A program made the position numbers and the translations under genes. The notes under the pieces were generated by a model, which worked only from the letters and a program-made list of their open reading frames with translations, was not told where the DNA came from and did no database searches. This document shows positions 32,472 to 43,573 of a stretch of DNA of 64,000 nt, piece after piece. Origin of the DNA: Pelomyxa schiedti (lineage: Eukaryota; Evosea; Pelobiontida; Pelomyxidae); NCBI GenBank assembly GCA_020536535.1, contig JAHLWZ010000811.1, positions 1-64,000 on the forward strand. Reading direction: 5' to 3'. Position 1 is the first letter of the stretch, and the number at the start of each line of letters is the position of its first letter.

Positions 32472-33195
32472 TACCCATCCCCTTTCCCACAAGAAGAAAG
32501 GCAAATGTTTTTTTCTCTTTATTTCTTGTGAATTCTGGTTTTTTATCAGCTGGTTAATGTTAGCGGTATGGATAGAAATAGAACTTTAGATGATCAACAT
32601 GATGGCCGCGAAGCTAATGCGCGAGAATGGAATCCACAACTTGATCACGTCGGCACCGACATCAAGGATCGCGCCGAGACAGCAGCGAAATCCACGACGG
32701 CGTCACCGAACTACGTTAGCCGCAGAACACCGCACCACCGCACGAGAAAAGTCGCGCGCTCTTAAGCCGAACCAAAATTGTTTAATTGGGGCCAAAGTCG
32801 AATAGAAAAACATTATTCATCTTGCTGTTTCTAACCGTTAGAGCGGGATGGATAAAATTAAATCACTCCACCATGTTCGAAAAAAGTTCCACAGTGGTTC
32901 ATGATGACCACATGCCCAGGTTTTGTACTATTTCAAAAAGTACTTCACACCCCAGCAACCTCACTGCAGACCAGGTGCTCTTGATATACTCTATCAACCT
33001 CTCCAGGTACTCAAGGAATTTGGAGACAATTTCCCCGGAGTGCTGGTTGACTCCACTGACAATTTGAGTTAAAGTTTGGTTCCACTGCTTTTGATTACGA
33101 TACACAGTTATTGCACTGAGGAGGAGAAATCAAGAGTGGAAAAGAACACAGTCGACAATTACAGCTTCAATTCGAAGAGGACTACTGAAAGAAAA
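32472..33195. other. unresolved spacer with two weak small ORFs
   Basis: A basic plus-strand frame (32590-32805, about 71 codons) and an amphipathic minus-strand frame (32899-33105, 68 codons) are present. Neither has a recognised motif, clear splice partners or a strong start context. The rest is AT-rich flank. I do not call a gene here. Confidence 0.35.
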
Positions 33196-33920
33196 ATGCC
33201 ATCATCATCCTCGGCTCACCCAACAGTGCACTTTGACGTGCCCCCAGTGTGTCCCTCACCACCAAATTCGTTGTTACATTCAAGAAGCGACTTCCTGTTA
33301 CGTGATGGCCTGAATGCTCTAGCAAATGGGCCCAAAATTAGGGCAGGTGATGGGTACAACATTGGGCAGCTCATGTGGTGGACACATGGTGAAGCACTAC
33401 TTGCAGCGTGGCAACTGGATGTGGAAGATGACAGCATCCTTCCAAAGGAAGATATCATCTCCGCCTTGCCAAGTTTGGGCCACAGCAACCTTATGAATCC
33501 AGTAGGAACAAGTTCAGCCCGGGCAACAACAGTGCACCAATTGCAAGTGGAAGTTCATCAGTCTGTTTGTTGTCAGAGAGCACGCACCCATCCCAGCATA
33601 ACACACAACAAGTTCAGACGCAAAAACGAGGGAATTGGAGCACATGACAACTGGTTGATAGACTGTTTGCAATTGCCAACGGGATATCGAAAGGAGATGG
33701 TTACAATATGGGGCAACTCATGCGGTGGACACATGGTGAAGCGTTGCTTAGAGCGTGGCAGGAAGCCACAGGGAATCACAGTCTCGTTACCAAAGAGGAA
33801 ATTATTTCAGACTGGCAGAAAAATTGGAGTTCAAGAGAACATGAAACCACACCGCACCACACCACACCTCACACAAACAGTCAATCAAGACCAAGAAAAA
33901 AACAAAACAGAAGTAATTGA
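33196..33920 (+). CDS. unknown protein with two copies of a 60-residue module; frame break between copies
   Basis: The first half (ATG at 33196) encodes a Ser/Pro-rich start and module copy 1: LRDGLNALANGP, then GDGYNIGQLMWWTHGEALLAAWQ, then KEDIISAL. Copy 2 lies at about 33650-33840 in a different frame: IANGISKGDGYNMGQLMRW, THGEALLRAWQ, KEEIISDWQKNW, ending at 33918-33920. The DNA of the two copies is nearly identical over the core. Between them the second frame has an in-frame TGA at 33645-33647, and no obvious intron removes it. Either an unusual intron, an assembly indel or a decaying second copy explains this. The function is unknown. The module's conserved Gly-Tyr, Trp-Thr-His-Gly-Glu and Trp-Gln suggest a compact helical fold. 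Confidence 0.45.
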
Positions 33921-34189
33921 ACCTTTTTTTTTTTTGTTCTATGTTTTCTGTACATTTTGGGGCATAACGAATTCTTGCCAAAGACACAAAAAAAAAATTC
34001 TATTACATTTTTTTCCAACTGTCACTGGGAGTGACTTGCTGGCGGCACAGTTGGACTTTGCTTCCCGGTTTTGAAATAAATGACTTCAGTGAAGGGTAGA
34101 ATAACCAGAGAGGCTTATTGATTGAGGCCACACCCACTCCAGTATCCAGAGGTTACATACATAGCACACAAAGTCATATCATTACCTAG

Positions 34190-34760
34190 GATCGATCCAG
34201 TTATGTTTTTGGTGTGTTGGAAGAGGCACAGCTCTTGTGCCATTCACTCCACATGCCAAATTGCCGTGGCCATTCACATCAGTGTTATTCCCCTTCCGCA
34301 CACTGCTGACCAAATAGCGCCCTCATCCTCCCTAGTCACGTGAACATATTATTAGAACAAAAGGAATTCAAAAAGTGGAACCCATTTAACCCATTTAACG
34401 GCATAGTTCCTGTAAAAAGATGAATCATCCGATTAAAGTCCGACTGTAGTACAAATTGTGCTCTGCTCAGTGAAGTAAATTGCACCGCCATTCCTGTAGG
34501 TACTCCCCGTCGATAAAGGCGGCTTTCTTTCGGCATTAATTAATTACATACTGAAGATTGATTGCACCACCGAATTCAGCAGGATTTTGCCAGAAGGTAC
34601 CATATCTTAAATCGAAAATTGTCACAGAATCGAAATAGGCAGTGCCACCGCCAGCTTCGGGTAATCAATCATTCACATCTAAGCAGCAGTCACTTCCAAC
34701 ACCGCACTGCACAGTTCTCAGATGGATATAGTCACACACATTGATACGTCACCACTCAAC
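34190..34760 (-). other. exon fragments with GGAI-type beta-helix motifs
   Basis: On the minus strand, short open segments read GGGTAYFDSVTIFDLRYGTF plus FGGAINLQ (about 34660-34560) and STYRNGGAIYFTEQSTICTT (about 34520-34450). These resemble repeats of secreted right-handed beta-helix (polymorphic-membrane-protein-like) proteins. A third segment near 34290-34200 (NNTDVNGHGNLACGVNG) may belong to the same gene. Splice joints fit loosely (donor near 34558). I cannot assemble a whole gene, so this is recorded as possible exons only. Confidence 0.3.
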
Positions 34761-35789
34761 AGGCATTGCCTGAGATAGTCAAACAAAGGCGCTCAATTAA
34801 GACGCGTTCGTTGTACGAAATAACACACGGTGAACGTGATAAAGTGGAAAATCAAATACTGCAAACTCGAAGTCTTGGCTGTCCCACTCGTGTCCGCTGG
34901 TGTGCTCATTTTTCGGGTAGTATCACCTCTGGGCTTTTTTTCTACATCAGAACAACACGCCGTTGCCGTCCAGGGACACCGAGGGAGGCCCTTGGGCAAC
35001 CAATAGAGTGCGTCCTGGTCCTCCACTTCAGATTCCGTCCTGATACTCCAGTTCAGATTGGTGATTGGTTCCTCAGACCCTGGGAAAAAAATCTAAAATT
35101 CTAATTTTCTTTTTTTTTTTGTTTTTCCGCAAACAAACTTAAATTAAACTATGATTACAAAAAAAAAAAAAAAATTAACGACAGCGGAGATGGTAGCAGA
35201 GACGATACCGCGACACAAGGCAGATCTTACATGGGTGCTGTGTTCCACTGTACGTTGTCGTAGAGTGTCTGGAGTGTGGTGTGGTGGTTGGCGTGCGATT
35301 CTGAGTGAGGTTGCGATGTGCGACACACTGAGGGATGGATGGGAATACATTTGGGAAGCGGTGATTCAATTCAAGCACTCTCAATTCTACAGCAAAAGCA
35401 AAATCGGGGGCAGCAGCAGTCTTCAAACCCAGTAGGTTCAGCCAACAATTAATTTACACTCACTTTGCTTAGGCCGTTTCCACCAGAGAGCACTCTCAAT
35501 CCCAGCGGGGGATAAAATGGGGAATGAGCCTCTTGTGTGTTGTGTTCATCAAATCACGCACTTTTCCGGCTGCCTCTATTGCTGTTCAGCTGGGAACTCA
35601 TGGACACAACAATTTTGGACTCTGAGCCGTGGCACTCCCTTTCCCACCACCAGGAAGAATACAAATGTTTTTCTTTTTTCTTTTGTGAATTCCAAAATGA
35701 TTGTGCTGTCAGTGGTCTTCAGAACCTGGTGTTGCCAAAAGGCTTGCTACCTCATCACCTGGGACTTCCGGAGTCGCTGGTTTTTGATG
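34761..35789. other. region without a supported gene
   Basis: Two long A/T homopolymers (near 35108-35120 and 35160-35175) and several unrelated 80-110 codon frames on both strands are present. None shows a domain, repeat or consistent splicing. Possible upstream exons of the beta-helix fragments may lie here, but I cannot support them. Confidence 0.35.
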
Positions 35790-38050
35790 TTAGAGGTAAT
35801 TGGAAGGATTGTTAAAATACCTGGGCTTAGAGGCAAGAAACTGTGGTGATATATTAGTGGAATGTAGAGAAAGAAAGGAGGGAAGGTACCCTAACGCCAT
35901 GATAGGCACATAGGTGTTGTACAGTGTGTAAAAGAATACCAGTCCAACGGCTGTTGATGTCGAAGTAAGTTTGCCAAACAAGGTGCTTAAATTTAGTCTG
36001 TCCAACCTGAACTGCCTAAGGCGATGAAGGACCCGGTGAATATACTAATTATGGAGTATGCCATGAGTACAATAGTTGGTAGGAAGAGATATAGGTATCT
36101 GTGGGTGCTATTAGTGAAGGTGAAGTGCGCATTACTGGGTTAAAACCGAACAAGTAAAAGTCTATTTCGGTAAATGTCTTTTATCGTTAGCAGACTGATG
36201 AAGACCAACCATAGAATTATTGCCATGTACATTAAAACGACCAGAACAAATAGAATCTACAACTGTTGAAGAAAACTAAGGAATAGAAGAAAATACCAGA
36301 ACTCCAGTGATGTCAAAGGAAACGCCATACACAGGATCCCGGACCTCAACAACACTGCGAAATTAAGAAACTCAAAACCAGATAAGAGGGGAGGTTACCT
36401 TTGATAAATATACATTGTTAAGCCCAGAACCAAGAATCCAACAACAAGAAATATCTGCTCAAGAATTAGTACATTTCTCAGTGGAGAGAACAGACTTTGA
36501 CTGGAGCAGCAAAGCCGAATTCTTTTTGTATGGGGTGGTCCTATTAAATCGAAATTTAATTTCCCGTGAAACCTTTCATCCATACCTTTGACAGCTTATC
36601 AAGACAAAATAGCCAATATAAACATAGAAGAGACAAGAACCCCTGAAAATACGTAAATTAAATAACCAACTTGATTTGCAAGTACAATTTTAAAAAAGGC
36701 ATTCAAAAATGCAAAGAACCCTCCAAAGGGGAGGAATTTAAACGTGAACAGTGGATCTGAGGATTTTTGGGAAGAGACATTAATCTCAACGTTAAGTAAT
36801 CGAGGAAAAATACTATTGTACAGAATCAATGCCGCTTGAAGTACAACAATAAATCTTTAAAAAAAACTCTGGTGAGGTAGCTTTGAAGAGTAAGGGTAGG
36901 ATTTACTTGTGTTCCAAGGACCAATCCCTCAAGGGGAACTGTTTTGAATGATACACAACAAAACCAAGCGCCACAAAGGTAACAATGAGATAGAAAATGG
37001 TGACAATAATCTCGAGATAAGTAAACTTTATTGCCCCAGTAGAGAACTAGGATACGGCAGATAGTTTTAGGTGTTGCACATTCAGGTTAAGTATTGTGAC
37101 TTTTTTGTTTGGATGTCAATGCATTGGGTGTCTTGTTGTGCATGTGTACAGGGAGAAGGACTCAAGACTGACTTCGAATGCGACATCACCAATGAAATTA
37201 GATTCGTTCAAGAAGGCAACACTAACATTCCAAATTGGGGCTACAACTGGCATCTTTGTGCATATGTTTGCTTATATCTACCATTAATTTTGCTATAAAA
37301 CCTGAAAAATCAGTGTAAATAGGTCACAGGCAGACTGAGTCTCATCCTTTTTAAGAGTGAGTCACCAAAAAATAAGCTTCTATGTGCTCTATAAGATAAT
37401 AAGAAGAGGCTAGATGACTAACTGCTCACCGGAGAACAGTGGACATAAACTTCATCTATCAGATTTTCAACTCGCACATGCCACACCCCACTATCAGGTA
37501 CTGGGAGATAAGACATATTGACAGCAACCAGAAGCTCTTGAGACCTTTCCCTTCCTGAAAAAAACCTTACTTTCAAAAATGAAACAACTGCACACCATCT
37601 GTATAATTCCTATTGTAGGGTTGCAAGCTCAAACCCCAAAATCTGTTTGCTTCTTTTATTTCGGGCATTTGTTTTGTCCAAACAGATCCTGGCTATTACA
37701 ACACTTACGAAAACTCGTAACAGACAAAAGGGGGGCTCTTATACTAACAATTGCCATCTGCTCACCAGTGCAAGACTCGCTCCACACGTGGGAGTCACGT
37801 GGGCACTCATAAGCGAACCACTTAGTTAAGAGGAGTGGGGCAGGACCTTAAATGGGTGAGGTGGCACAACAACAACACAAAAAGAAATACCTAAGAAGCC
37901 AACAAGTAATCCACCCATTAGAGAAAAAGCCCACACAAGAAGCAACAGTCCCAAATGCCATCGTTTGAACCTATCCACCCTTGGCTTTGTTTTATTGCTT
38001 ACAGTCGTCAGCGCCTCCCAAAACAACAACAGCTTGTACTTCCACCTCAT
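35790..38050 (-). CDS. TMEM181: TMEM181-family multi-span membrane protein
   Basis: About ten exons. A cytosolic N-terminus leads to a first span (WHLGLLLLVWAFSLMGGLL). A beta-type lumenal domain follows (GRERSQELLVAVNMSYLPV, IWNVSVAFLNESNFIGDVAFEV). The membrane block then begins with IIVTIFYLIVTFVALGFVVY, PLRDWSLEHK and ALILYNSIFPRLL; this W-S-x-E/LILYN pattern matches the TMEM181 segment PWKSWSIEQQ...LILYNNPLFPL. Further spans include LPFGGFFAFLNAFF, an RDPVYGVSFDITGVL loop equivalent to DPTYQY in animals, and a final FFYTLYNTYVPIMAL. TMEM181 proteins are GPCR-like and conserved across eukaryotes with an unclear role. It sits directly downstream of another seven-helix receptor gene on the same strand. 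Exon edges near 36000-36300 are approximate. Confidence 0.75.
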
Positions 38051-38226
38051 CGCTGGGTGGTCGTAACTTGAGTACTATTTTTTAAATAAATGATTAATGT
38101 TCGGCGATTTCGATCACTGTCACAGAAGCAGGGAATTGGTGCCAATGCTGTTTCCAGGGTTTTGACAAAAAAGGTGTTGGTGTTATTACATGGAAGGATC
38201 CAAGGAGTAGTATCGTGTCTCTGGGG

Positions 38227-39452
38227 TCAGTACTGCATGGAGCAAGGTACTGGGATGGTCCTTTTATATTTAGCCTTCTGTTTCAACCAGGTGATGTCCC
38301 CTCTCAAGTCCGCAGTGAGAACAAAGGTGATAAATGTTATGATTCCTAAGCTTGGAAGTGTGAACTCCAAAACTTTTGCATAAGTAGGAGTGTCATGCCC
38401 ACTGGTGGGATCCTCTAAGAGCCCAACAATGGTACAAGGTAGCCAAACCATTGCCATACCTACACAGGTTAATCTAACCCCATGTAATGAGAGTGCAACC
38501 AATAGGGTATAATATGAGCTGTCTGAGACCCCTTGAAACTCTTTGGACAGCATCTTCGAGGCCAACACTTTCAGCATTGCCAGTCAACATGTACTTGAGG
38601 TAACGTCGTAATTTAAAGGCAGCATGGATATACAATATTGTTACAACCTAAAAGAGGTTGAGATGACTTGATGAAGGTATGGTGGCAAACCGTCATGATA
38701 AACCAATCAATTAAGTAAAGGGAAAATACTCTGGCCCATAAGAACTTGGGGCCAATCCAACACCAGCCGCACATCAGCGGCTCGTACTGAACCCCGCTCG
38801 CGGGGTGGTATAGCGGAATGAGGCCAATACAGACTGTAAATGTAAAGGCGCAGACAACTACAAAAGCTTCTGCCTTTGGGCCCAATAACGATTTCCCTTG
38901 TGCCAATCTATTCACTATGAAAATGATAAATAGTTGGTATGTCATCAAGAAACCTGTGAAAGCTGATAGCTATCATAAAAACCCAGATATCATTTGCAAG
39001 CTGAAACGTAGCTATAAAAAATCCTTGTACCGAACAAGAGGTGCTTTTAGTATGGCTTGCACCGGGCCACACAATATATCCTACAATCATTGTGGTGGCC
39101 ACTACACTTGAGTTATAATAATTATCGAGAGGAAGAACTCAAGTTAGTGACACTACCAACTTTTGTGTTTAATGTAGATTTCGCGGATCTTACCAACAAC
39201 GTCTGCAATAGCGACCAGCAACACGTATCTCCAGAATGGCTTCTTGAATTTCCGAGCCACGAATATCCACACAATAACGAACAGCGCTCCAGCCAAAGAA
39301 AACGAACTCAGCACCACAACAGGCACCGTAGTAATATCCCCAACGCCATCAGAACTCGCCGACGCGGACAACGACACAGCGCCACTATAAGATCTCCCGC
39401 TCGCTTCCTCACCCCGGAACCCCGTGATGGGGGCCTCTGCCCCATTAATCAT
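38227..39452 (-). CDS. cAMP-receptor-like G-protein-coupled receptor
   Basis: The seven spans can be traced: VVLSSFSLAGALFVIVWIFV after a Ser/Ala-rich ectodomain, YVLLVAIADVV, then SCSVQGFFIATFQLANDIWVFMIAISFH (span 3, with the extracellular Cys and the CxxQGF pattern of cAR/CRL receptors). Next come FVVVCAFTFTVCIGLIPL, an extracellular loop with CGWCWIG, and ARVFSLYLIDWFIM. The loop helix RRYLKYMLTGNAESVGLED then leads to LRQLILYPIGCTLITWG (span 6) and VLEFTLPSLGIITFITFVL (span 7). The family (Dicty_CAR) senses cAMP in Dictyostelium and other ligands elsewhere. One join in span 6 seems to need a 19-nt intron (38460-38478). The end near 38227 is approximate. The neighbouring TMEM181 and unknown genes are co-oriented with short gaps. 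Confidence 0.82.
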
Positions 39453-39512
39453 TTTCTTCGAAGAATGAGTGCCACTTTCAGCAATAATTAAAAAGTTTGA
39501 AGGAGTTCTCTC

Positions 39513-40697
39513 TCAAAAGGAAGTTACGCTTGGTGTGACTGGGAGTGTTGTCGGGAATGTCGCGGAGAAAATCTGCACGCCTGATAGTGCATCTGTGACG
39601 TGCAGTTGCTGGCCCATAAGTTGGAATATGAAACCCGCGTGCAGGGAGATGCTTGGCTTCTTTTCTCCACTGCCAACAGCGGGGAACGGAATGACCTTCA
39701 GTGGGCGATTTGTGTCATTGCAGTCCCACAATTCGCACAGCCATCTTTTTGGTGCGAACGATACCAAGAACTGTGATTCATTGAGTTGGGACAGCTCCAA
39801 GCTGGGTCCTGTGGCAATTTGCTTTTTCGTTTCTCCACTAGAGTCATTTTCCTCCACTTGAAATAGAACGTAAGTATCATAATCTAGCCTCCAGCGCGTG
39901 AGCACGACTAGAACTCTGGTATTATTTTGCCTCCTTAGTATCAGGGTTGTGACTGGAAGGTCTGCTCTTTGGAATACACATTTCGTAAGACTCAAAACTG
40001 CAGGGCTTTGGGTACAATGAGTCTTTTCCAGGTCAAGAACCGTGAAGAAAACTGTGGGAGTAGGGGAACGGCAGATGACCGCCACTACACTCTCATTCGG
40101 CCTATACGTATTGAGTTTGATATCTAGTAGCCACCCCTGAGGAAGACTGACTTCAGTCAGCTTCAAGGGCTGCTGCATAAGGTCACAGACACGTAGTACA
40201 ACGAGATTCTCAGGTAGAAAAGGTGTGTTCCTTCCTGTAACAACCCACCGAGAATTAGCATCCCTTCGGGACTCTTCGGACGGTCCCACAATTCTGTCCT
40301 CGGCACCCGCCGTTTTGATGACCATTTTGCTTTCACCCGTGGCCGGGGCTCTTGTGGTTAGGAAACGATTGGCGTCCAGCCAGGTGCCATTCGGGTCGCC
40401 GTCAGCATGAGAGCCGCCAAGCACGCGCTGTCCCACAATTCCAAGTAGCGTGGGCGACACCGAGAGAAAGAGCGTGATGGGTGCCTCGACAGTACGAAGG
40501 CGCACGACCAGGGTAATACACGACGACTTCACCCACTCCCACAAAAGAGCGAGGACCGAGGGAGACAGAGATCGAGCTGGGCTCGTGGCGCCGCACCGAG
40601 GATCGTTGGCCACAGCCAACGCACCAAGTTGGTGCAGGGCGCGCAATGCCGTTTCCGTTTGTTTTTCTTTTTTCTTGGGGGAACACCCGGATGCCAC
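39513..40697 (-). CDS. unknown 394-residue single-exon protein
   Basis: An intact frame from the ATG at 40697 to a stop at 39513. The first 60 residues are helical and basic (ETALRALHQLGALAVANDPRCG, then SPSVLALLWEWV). The rest is beta-rich, with repeated strand-turn units such as ENLVVLRVCDLMQQPLKLTEV, TVFFTVLDLEKTH and LLDIKLNTYRPNESVVAVICR, suggesting a WD- or propeller-like fold. No signal peptide or active site was seen. It is one of few intronless long genes here. The start is 151 bp from the divergent secreted-protein gene at 40849. I do not recognise the family. Confidence 0.7.
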   Translation of the reverse strand: MASGCSPKKKEKQTETALRALHQLGALAVANDPRCGATSPARSLSPSVLALLWEWVKSSCITLVVRLRTVEAPITLFLSVSPTLLGIVGQRVLGGSHADGDPNGTWLDANRFLTTRAPATGESKMVIKTAGAEDRIVGPSEESRRDANSRWVVTGRNTPFLPENLVVLRVCDLMQQPLKLTEVSLPQGWLLDIKLNTYRPNESVVAVICRSPTPTVFFTVLDLEKTHCTQSPAVLSLTKCVFQRADLPVTTLILRRQNNTRVLVVLTRWRLDYDTYVLFQVEENDSSGETKKQIATGPSLELSQLNESQFLVSFAPKRWLCELWDCNDTNRPLKVIPFPAVGSGEKKPSISLHAGFIFQLMGQQLHVTDALSGVQIFSATFPTTLPVTPSVTSF

Positions 40698-40848
40698 TCC
40701 TCAGGCTTCAGAGAGGTGAGCACACAACACCACAAGGTCGACACTTGATACCATGTGGCCCAGGTGATCAGTAGGGGGCTCGGAAGAGATGAGCAGCAAG
40801 AACTTCAGAGAAAAACAAATACAAAACAAAAAAAAAAACCTTACGTCA

Positions 40849-41836
40849 ATGCGGAAGTCGGCTGTGTCGTTGCTGGCCCTAGTGGTCGTTGTCATTGGAT
40901 ATATGGGAAGTACTGCGCGATGTGCTAGCGTGCCGTACAACGAGCTCGCTAACGAGACCGCAATCGAGACGCAGACCGAGTTTAAGATCGGGGACCGCAC
41001 TCTGGTGTACCTGCATTTCCGTAGCAACGCGACGGGGCTAGGGTGGGAATACTGGCACGGAAAGTACTTCCCAAAGGTGGACGAGTTTTCGAGGATGGAC
41101 CTGCTCAACAGTGCGTTGGTTTTTTTTTTTTTTTGTTGTTGTTATGTGCGTGGAATTATTCCAATTCTCGTTTGGATATTAGTGAGATGTAATTATTATT
41201 GTTGTTGTTGTCTATATACTAGTGATAGACTATATTGGTTAATAAATACTAGCTTCTTGGGCAATAAATGATACCTCTGCTGAAATGTGGGTTGACTATG
41301 GAAATTACACAACGCGCCACAGACTGTTCAGCATGGGGGATCGGTTTGTGCCGAGCTGGAGTATAGTACTTACCTACAAGAAGGTATGCAGAAATTATTA
41401 TCTCCTCTTCAACTTTAACTTCCCACTGAATGCAACGCAGGGGAAACCTCAGGGAATTGCGTTCGATGGTGACTGTGACCAGTGCATTGGCACTTGGTGT
41501 CTAAATGAGACCTGCACTATGGAATCCTCCCAGAAGAATTGTAACATGAACGATACTTCGGTTAGGACCTTGGTACTCAAATTAGCCTAACCTGCATGGC
41601 GATAGGCACTAAAAGACGACCCTGGCAGGTGTGGAGTAAAAGTGTTTCTTGCTTTTGATGGCGATGACAAGGAAGGAACACCAATGACCTCAACTAGTAA
41701 GCGTTAATGCCTTACCTGCTGTTCCCCCTGACCTTCACCTTAGGTTCTCTGCCCTCACGATTCCAGAGGTGGTCTGTTGCCGGTGCCCTCTATGAATCTG
41801 TGTCAGGTTTCTGGAATGACTTCTTCCCTTGGTAAT
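40849..41836 (+). CDS. secreted glycoprotein of unknown function
   Basis: The ATG at 40849 starts a signal peptide (SAVSLLALVVVVIGYMGSTARC). Five exons follow; introns are about 41110-41250, 41385-41440, 41559-41628 and 41698-41744. The mature chain has several N-glycosylation sites (NETAIETQ, NATGLG, NDTSAE, NYTTRH) and a Cys cluster (DGDCDQCIGTWCLNETC), so it is lumenal or extracellular. The C-terminus reads RFQRWSVAGALYESVSGFWNDFFPW with no anchor signal. The exon 3 to 4 junction does not close perfectly in frame, so one boundary is approximate. No family was recognised. Confidence 0.65.
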
Positions 41837-42079
41837 CTTCCAACCACGCCAATGTAAATACAATACATTATGTTCCATGAGAGACAATCCAATCCAATTC
41901 AGTTGCTTGCATCAATCAATGCACCAAACCGCGGTGCCGACGATTTGCGTTTTTTTTTTCCTTTCTCGCCCAAACGCCATGCACCTTCAAACACGGACAC
42001 GCGATGTCCTCCGGCCAGCCAGTTTTCGGTAATTAGGAGAAGAGCCATCGATCTCTAAAAAGCAACAAACCCAACAAAA

Positions 42080-43469
42080 ATGGCGGAAGCGGCCATGTCG
42101 GCTGTGGTGGCTCTCAAGTACGACTGGTATGCCATTTACGGAGAGACCAATAGATACCCGGTGTGGGGTCGTGGCGGATGTTTTCTCTTATCAAATACAC
42201 ACACCAACAGGGTTATAATGAGGGGCCAACCAGCTGGCAAATGTGTTGTGCTCGAGACTGGCCGCGGGGGCTTGCAATCCATGATTCCTAATTTGTCACC
42301 TTCGGAGGTACTGCTGTGCTTCTTTCACGCCTCGAAAAAGGGGAAGCGACTGTTTTTCTTCTTAACTTGGTGTGCACCAGTCCTGCCTCTATTTTGAGCA
42401 GTATTAATGAGAAAATTCAAGGGTAGGTGACCAGGCACCCCACGATGCCATTCCGAAACTGGCGTCTGAACACCCACCGTTTCCAACAACAGTAAGATTT
42501 CTGCATCTCCAACTTTTTTTTTTTTTGTTTCCCCTCCTATTGTTTTTCTAATGTTTCATGACAAACGGATTGGCAGACACCACCTATTGTCACTCTCCAA
42601 TGTGGGAGTTATGAGGAGCTTGCGTTAACTGTGGATGAATACCTTCAAACAGTGCAATTACCATTGTCAAGCTCCGCGTCAGGCAGTGGGAGCCACAGAT
42701 CCCACGGTCACAAGCACCATCACCGTTCAGATAAATCTGAAAGGTCAGGAGAAAGGTTATTATCCGAGTCTACGAGTAAAGTGGAAGCCCCTGGGACACC
42801 AGCAAATGCTGTATCGTCATCCTCCACATTTTTCTTACCTTTTCTTACAATCTGTAGCACAAACACCACAGTCGTCATAGCTCAGAACCCCGCTTGGTAC
42901 CATGTTGTTTCTTACTCCCTTCATTTACTTAGTTCAAGCTGGAAGAACTGGAAAAAGCTAAAGAAGAAATTCGAGCTTTAAAAGAGCAACTAACACATGT
43001 TGTACTGGAACACATAAAACCATCTTCTAATATTTACAAGGCCGAAGCCACCTGCGAAGAACTCCGAAATAATGGCACACAAGGGATGACTACTTTGCAA
43101 CAAAAATATCAAGCCTTGGCCCAGGAAATCCAGCAGGCATACCTCGCTCCCCTACCCTCTGTTTAACTCTGTGAAGTTTAAGGATCAGAGAAGACATGAC
43201 AGTGAAACAATCAAAAGTATTCAACAGTCCCCACAAAACTCACAACTAAGTCTGCTTGTAATATTCCAGGCCTTCAAGTGGACATGTCCACACTGCGAAC
43301 TGCGAACGCCAATCTGCAGCAAGAAAAAACTGAAATAAATGCCCAGCTGTGTGCCCTTTTGCAGTCGCAGCTAAATGATGTACATGACCATGGTGAACCA
43401 ATCATTACAACTGGTTTGGACCTCAGTGCAATGGCGAGTGGCTTGGACTTGGACTCTTTGTCATTTTGA
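42080..43469 (+). CDS. coiled-coil protein, unknown family
   Basis: The ATG at 42080 follows an A-rich leader. Exon 1 encodes AEAAMSAVVALKYDWYAIYG and, if unspliced, runs to about 42309. Later exons give TPPIVTLQCGSYEELALTVDEYLQ with a Ser/His-rich linker (42583-42830), then a long coiled coil (LEELEKAKEEIRALKEQL, about 42940-43135), and finally TLRTANANLQQEKTEINAQLCAL with an acidic tail ending LDLDSLSF (43270-43469). One exon at about 42405-42490 is unclear. Composition suggests a cytoplasmic scaffold. It converges on the GH31 gene with 104 bp between stops. No domain was recognised. Confidence 0.55.
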
Positions 43470-43573
43470 CCTGCTACCTCATTTCAACTGAGTGGCTGAA
43501 ATTTGTGTTTTAATTTAGTGTCTTTACCCTGTCTTTTTTTCTTTTTCTTTCTTTACGCGTACATAGAGTCCTA

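Noticed and set aside
38790-38805. GC-rich short hairpin in the GPCR gene
   Set aside because: It falls in codons of the receptor's extracellular loop and is explained by coding sequence.
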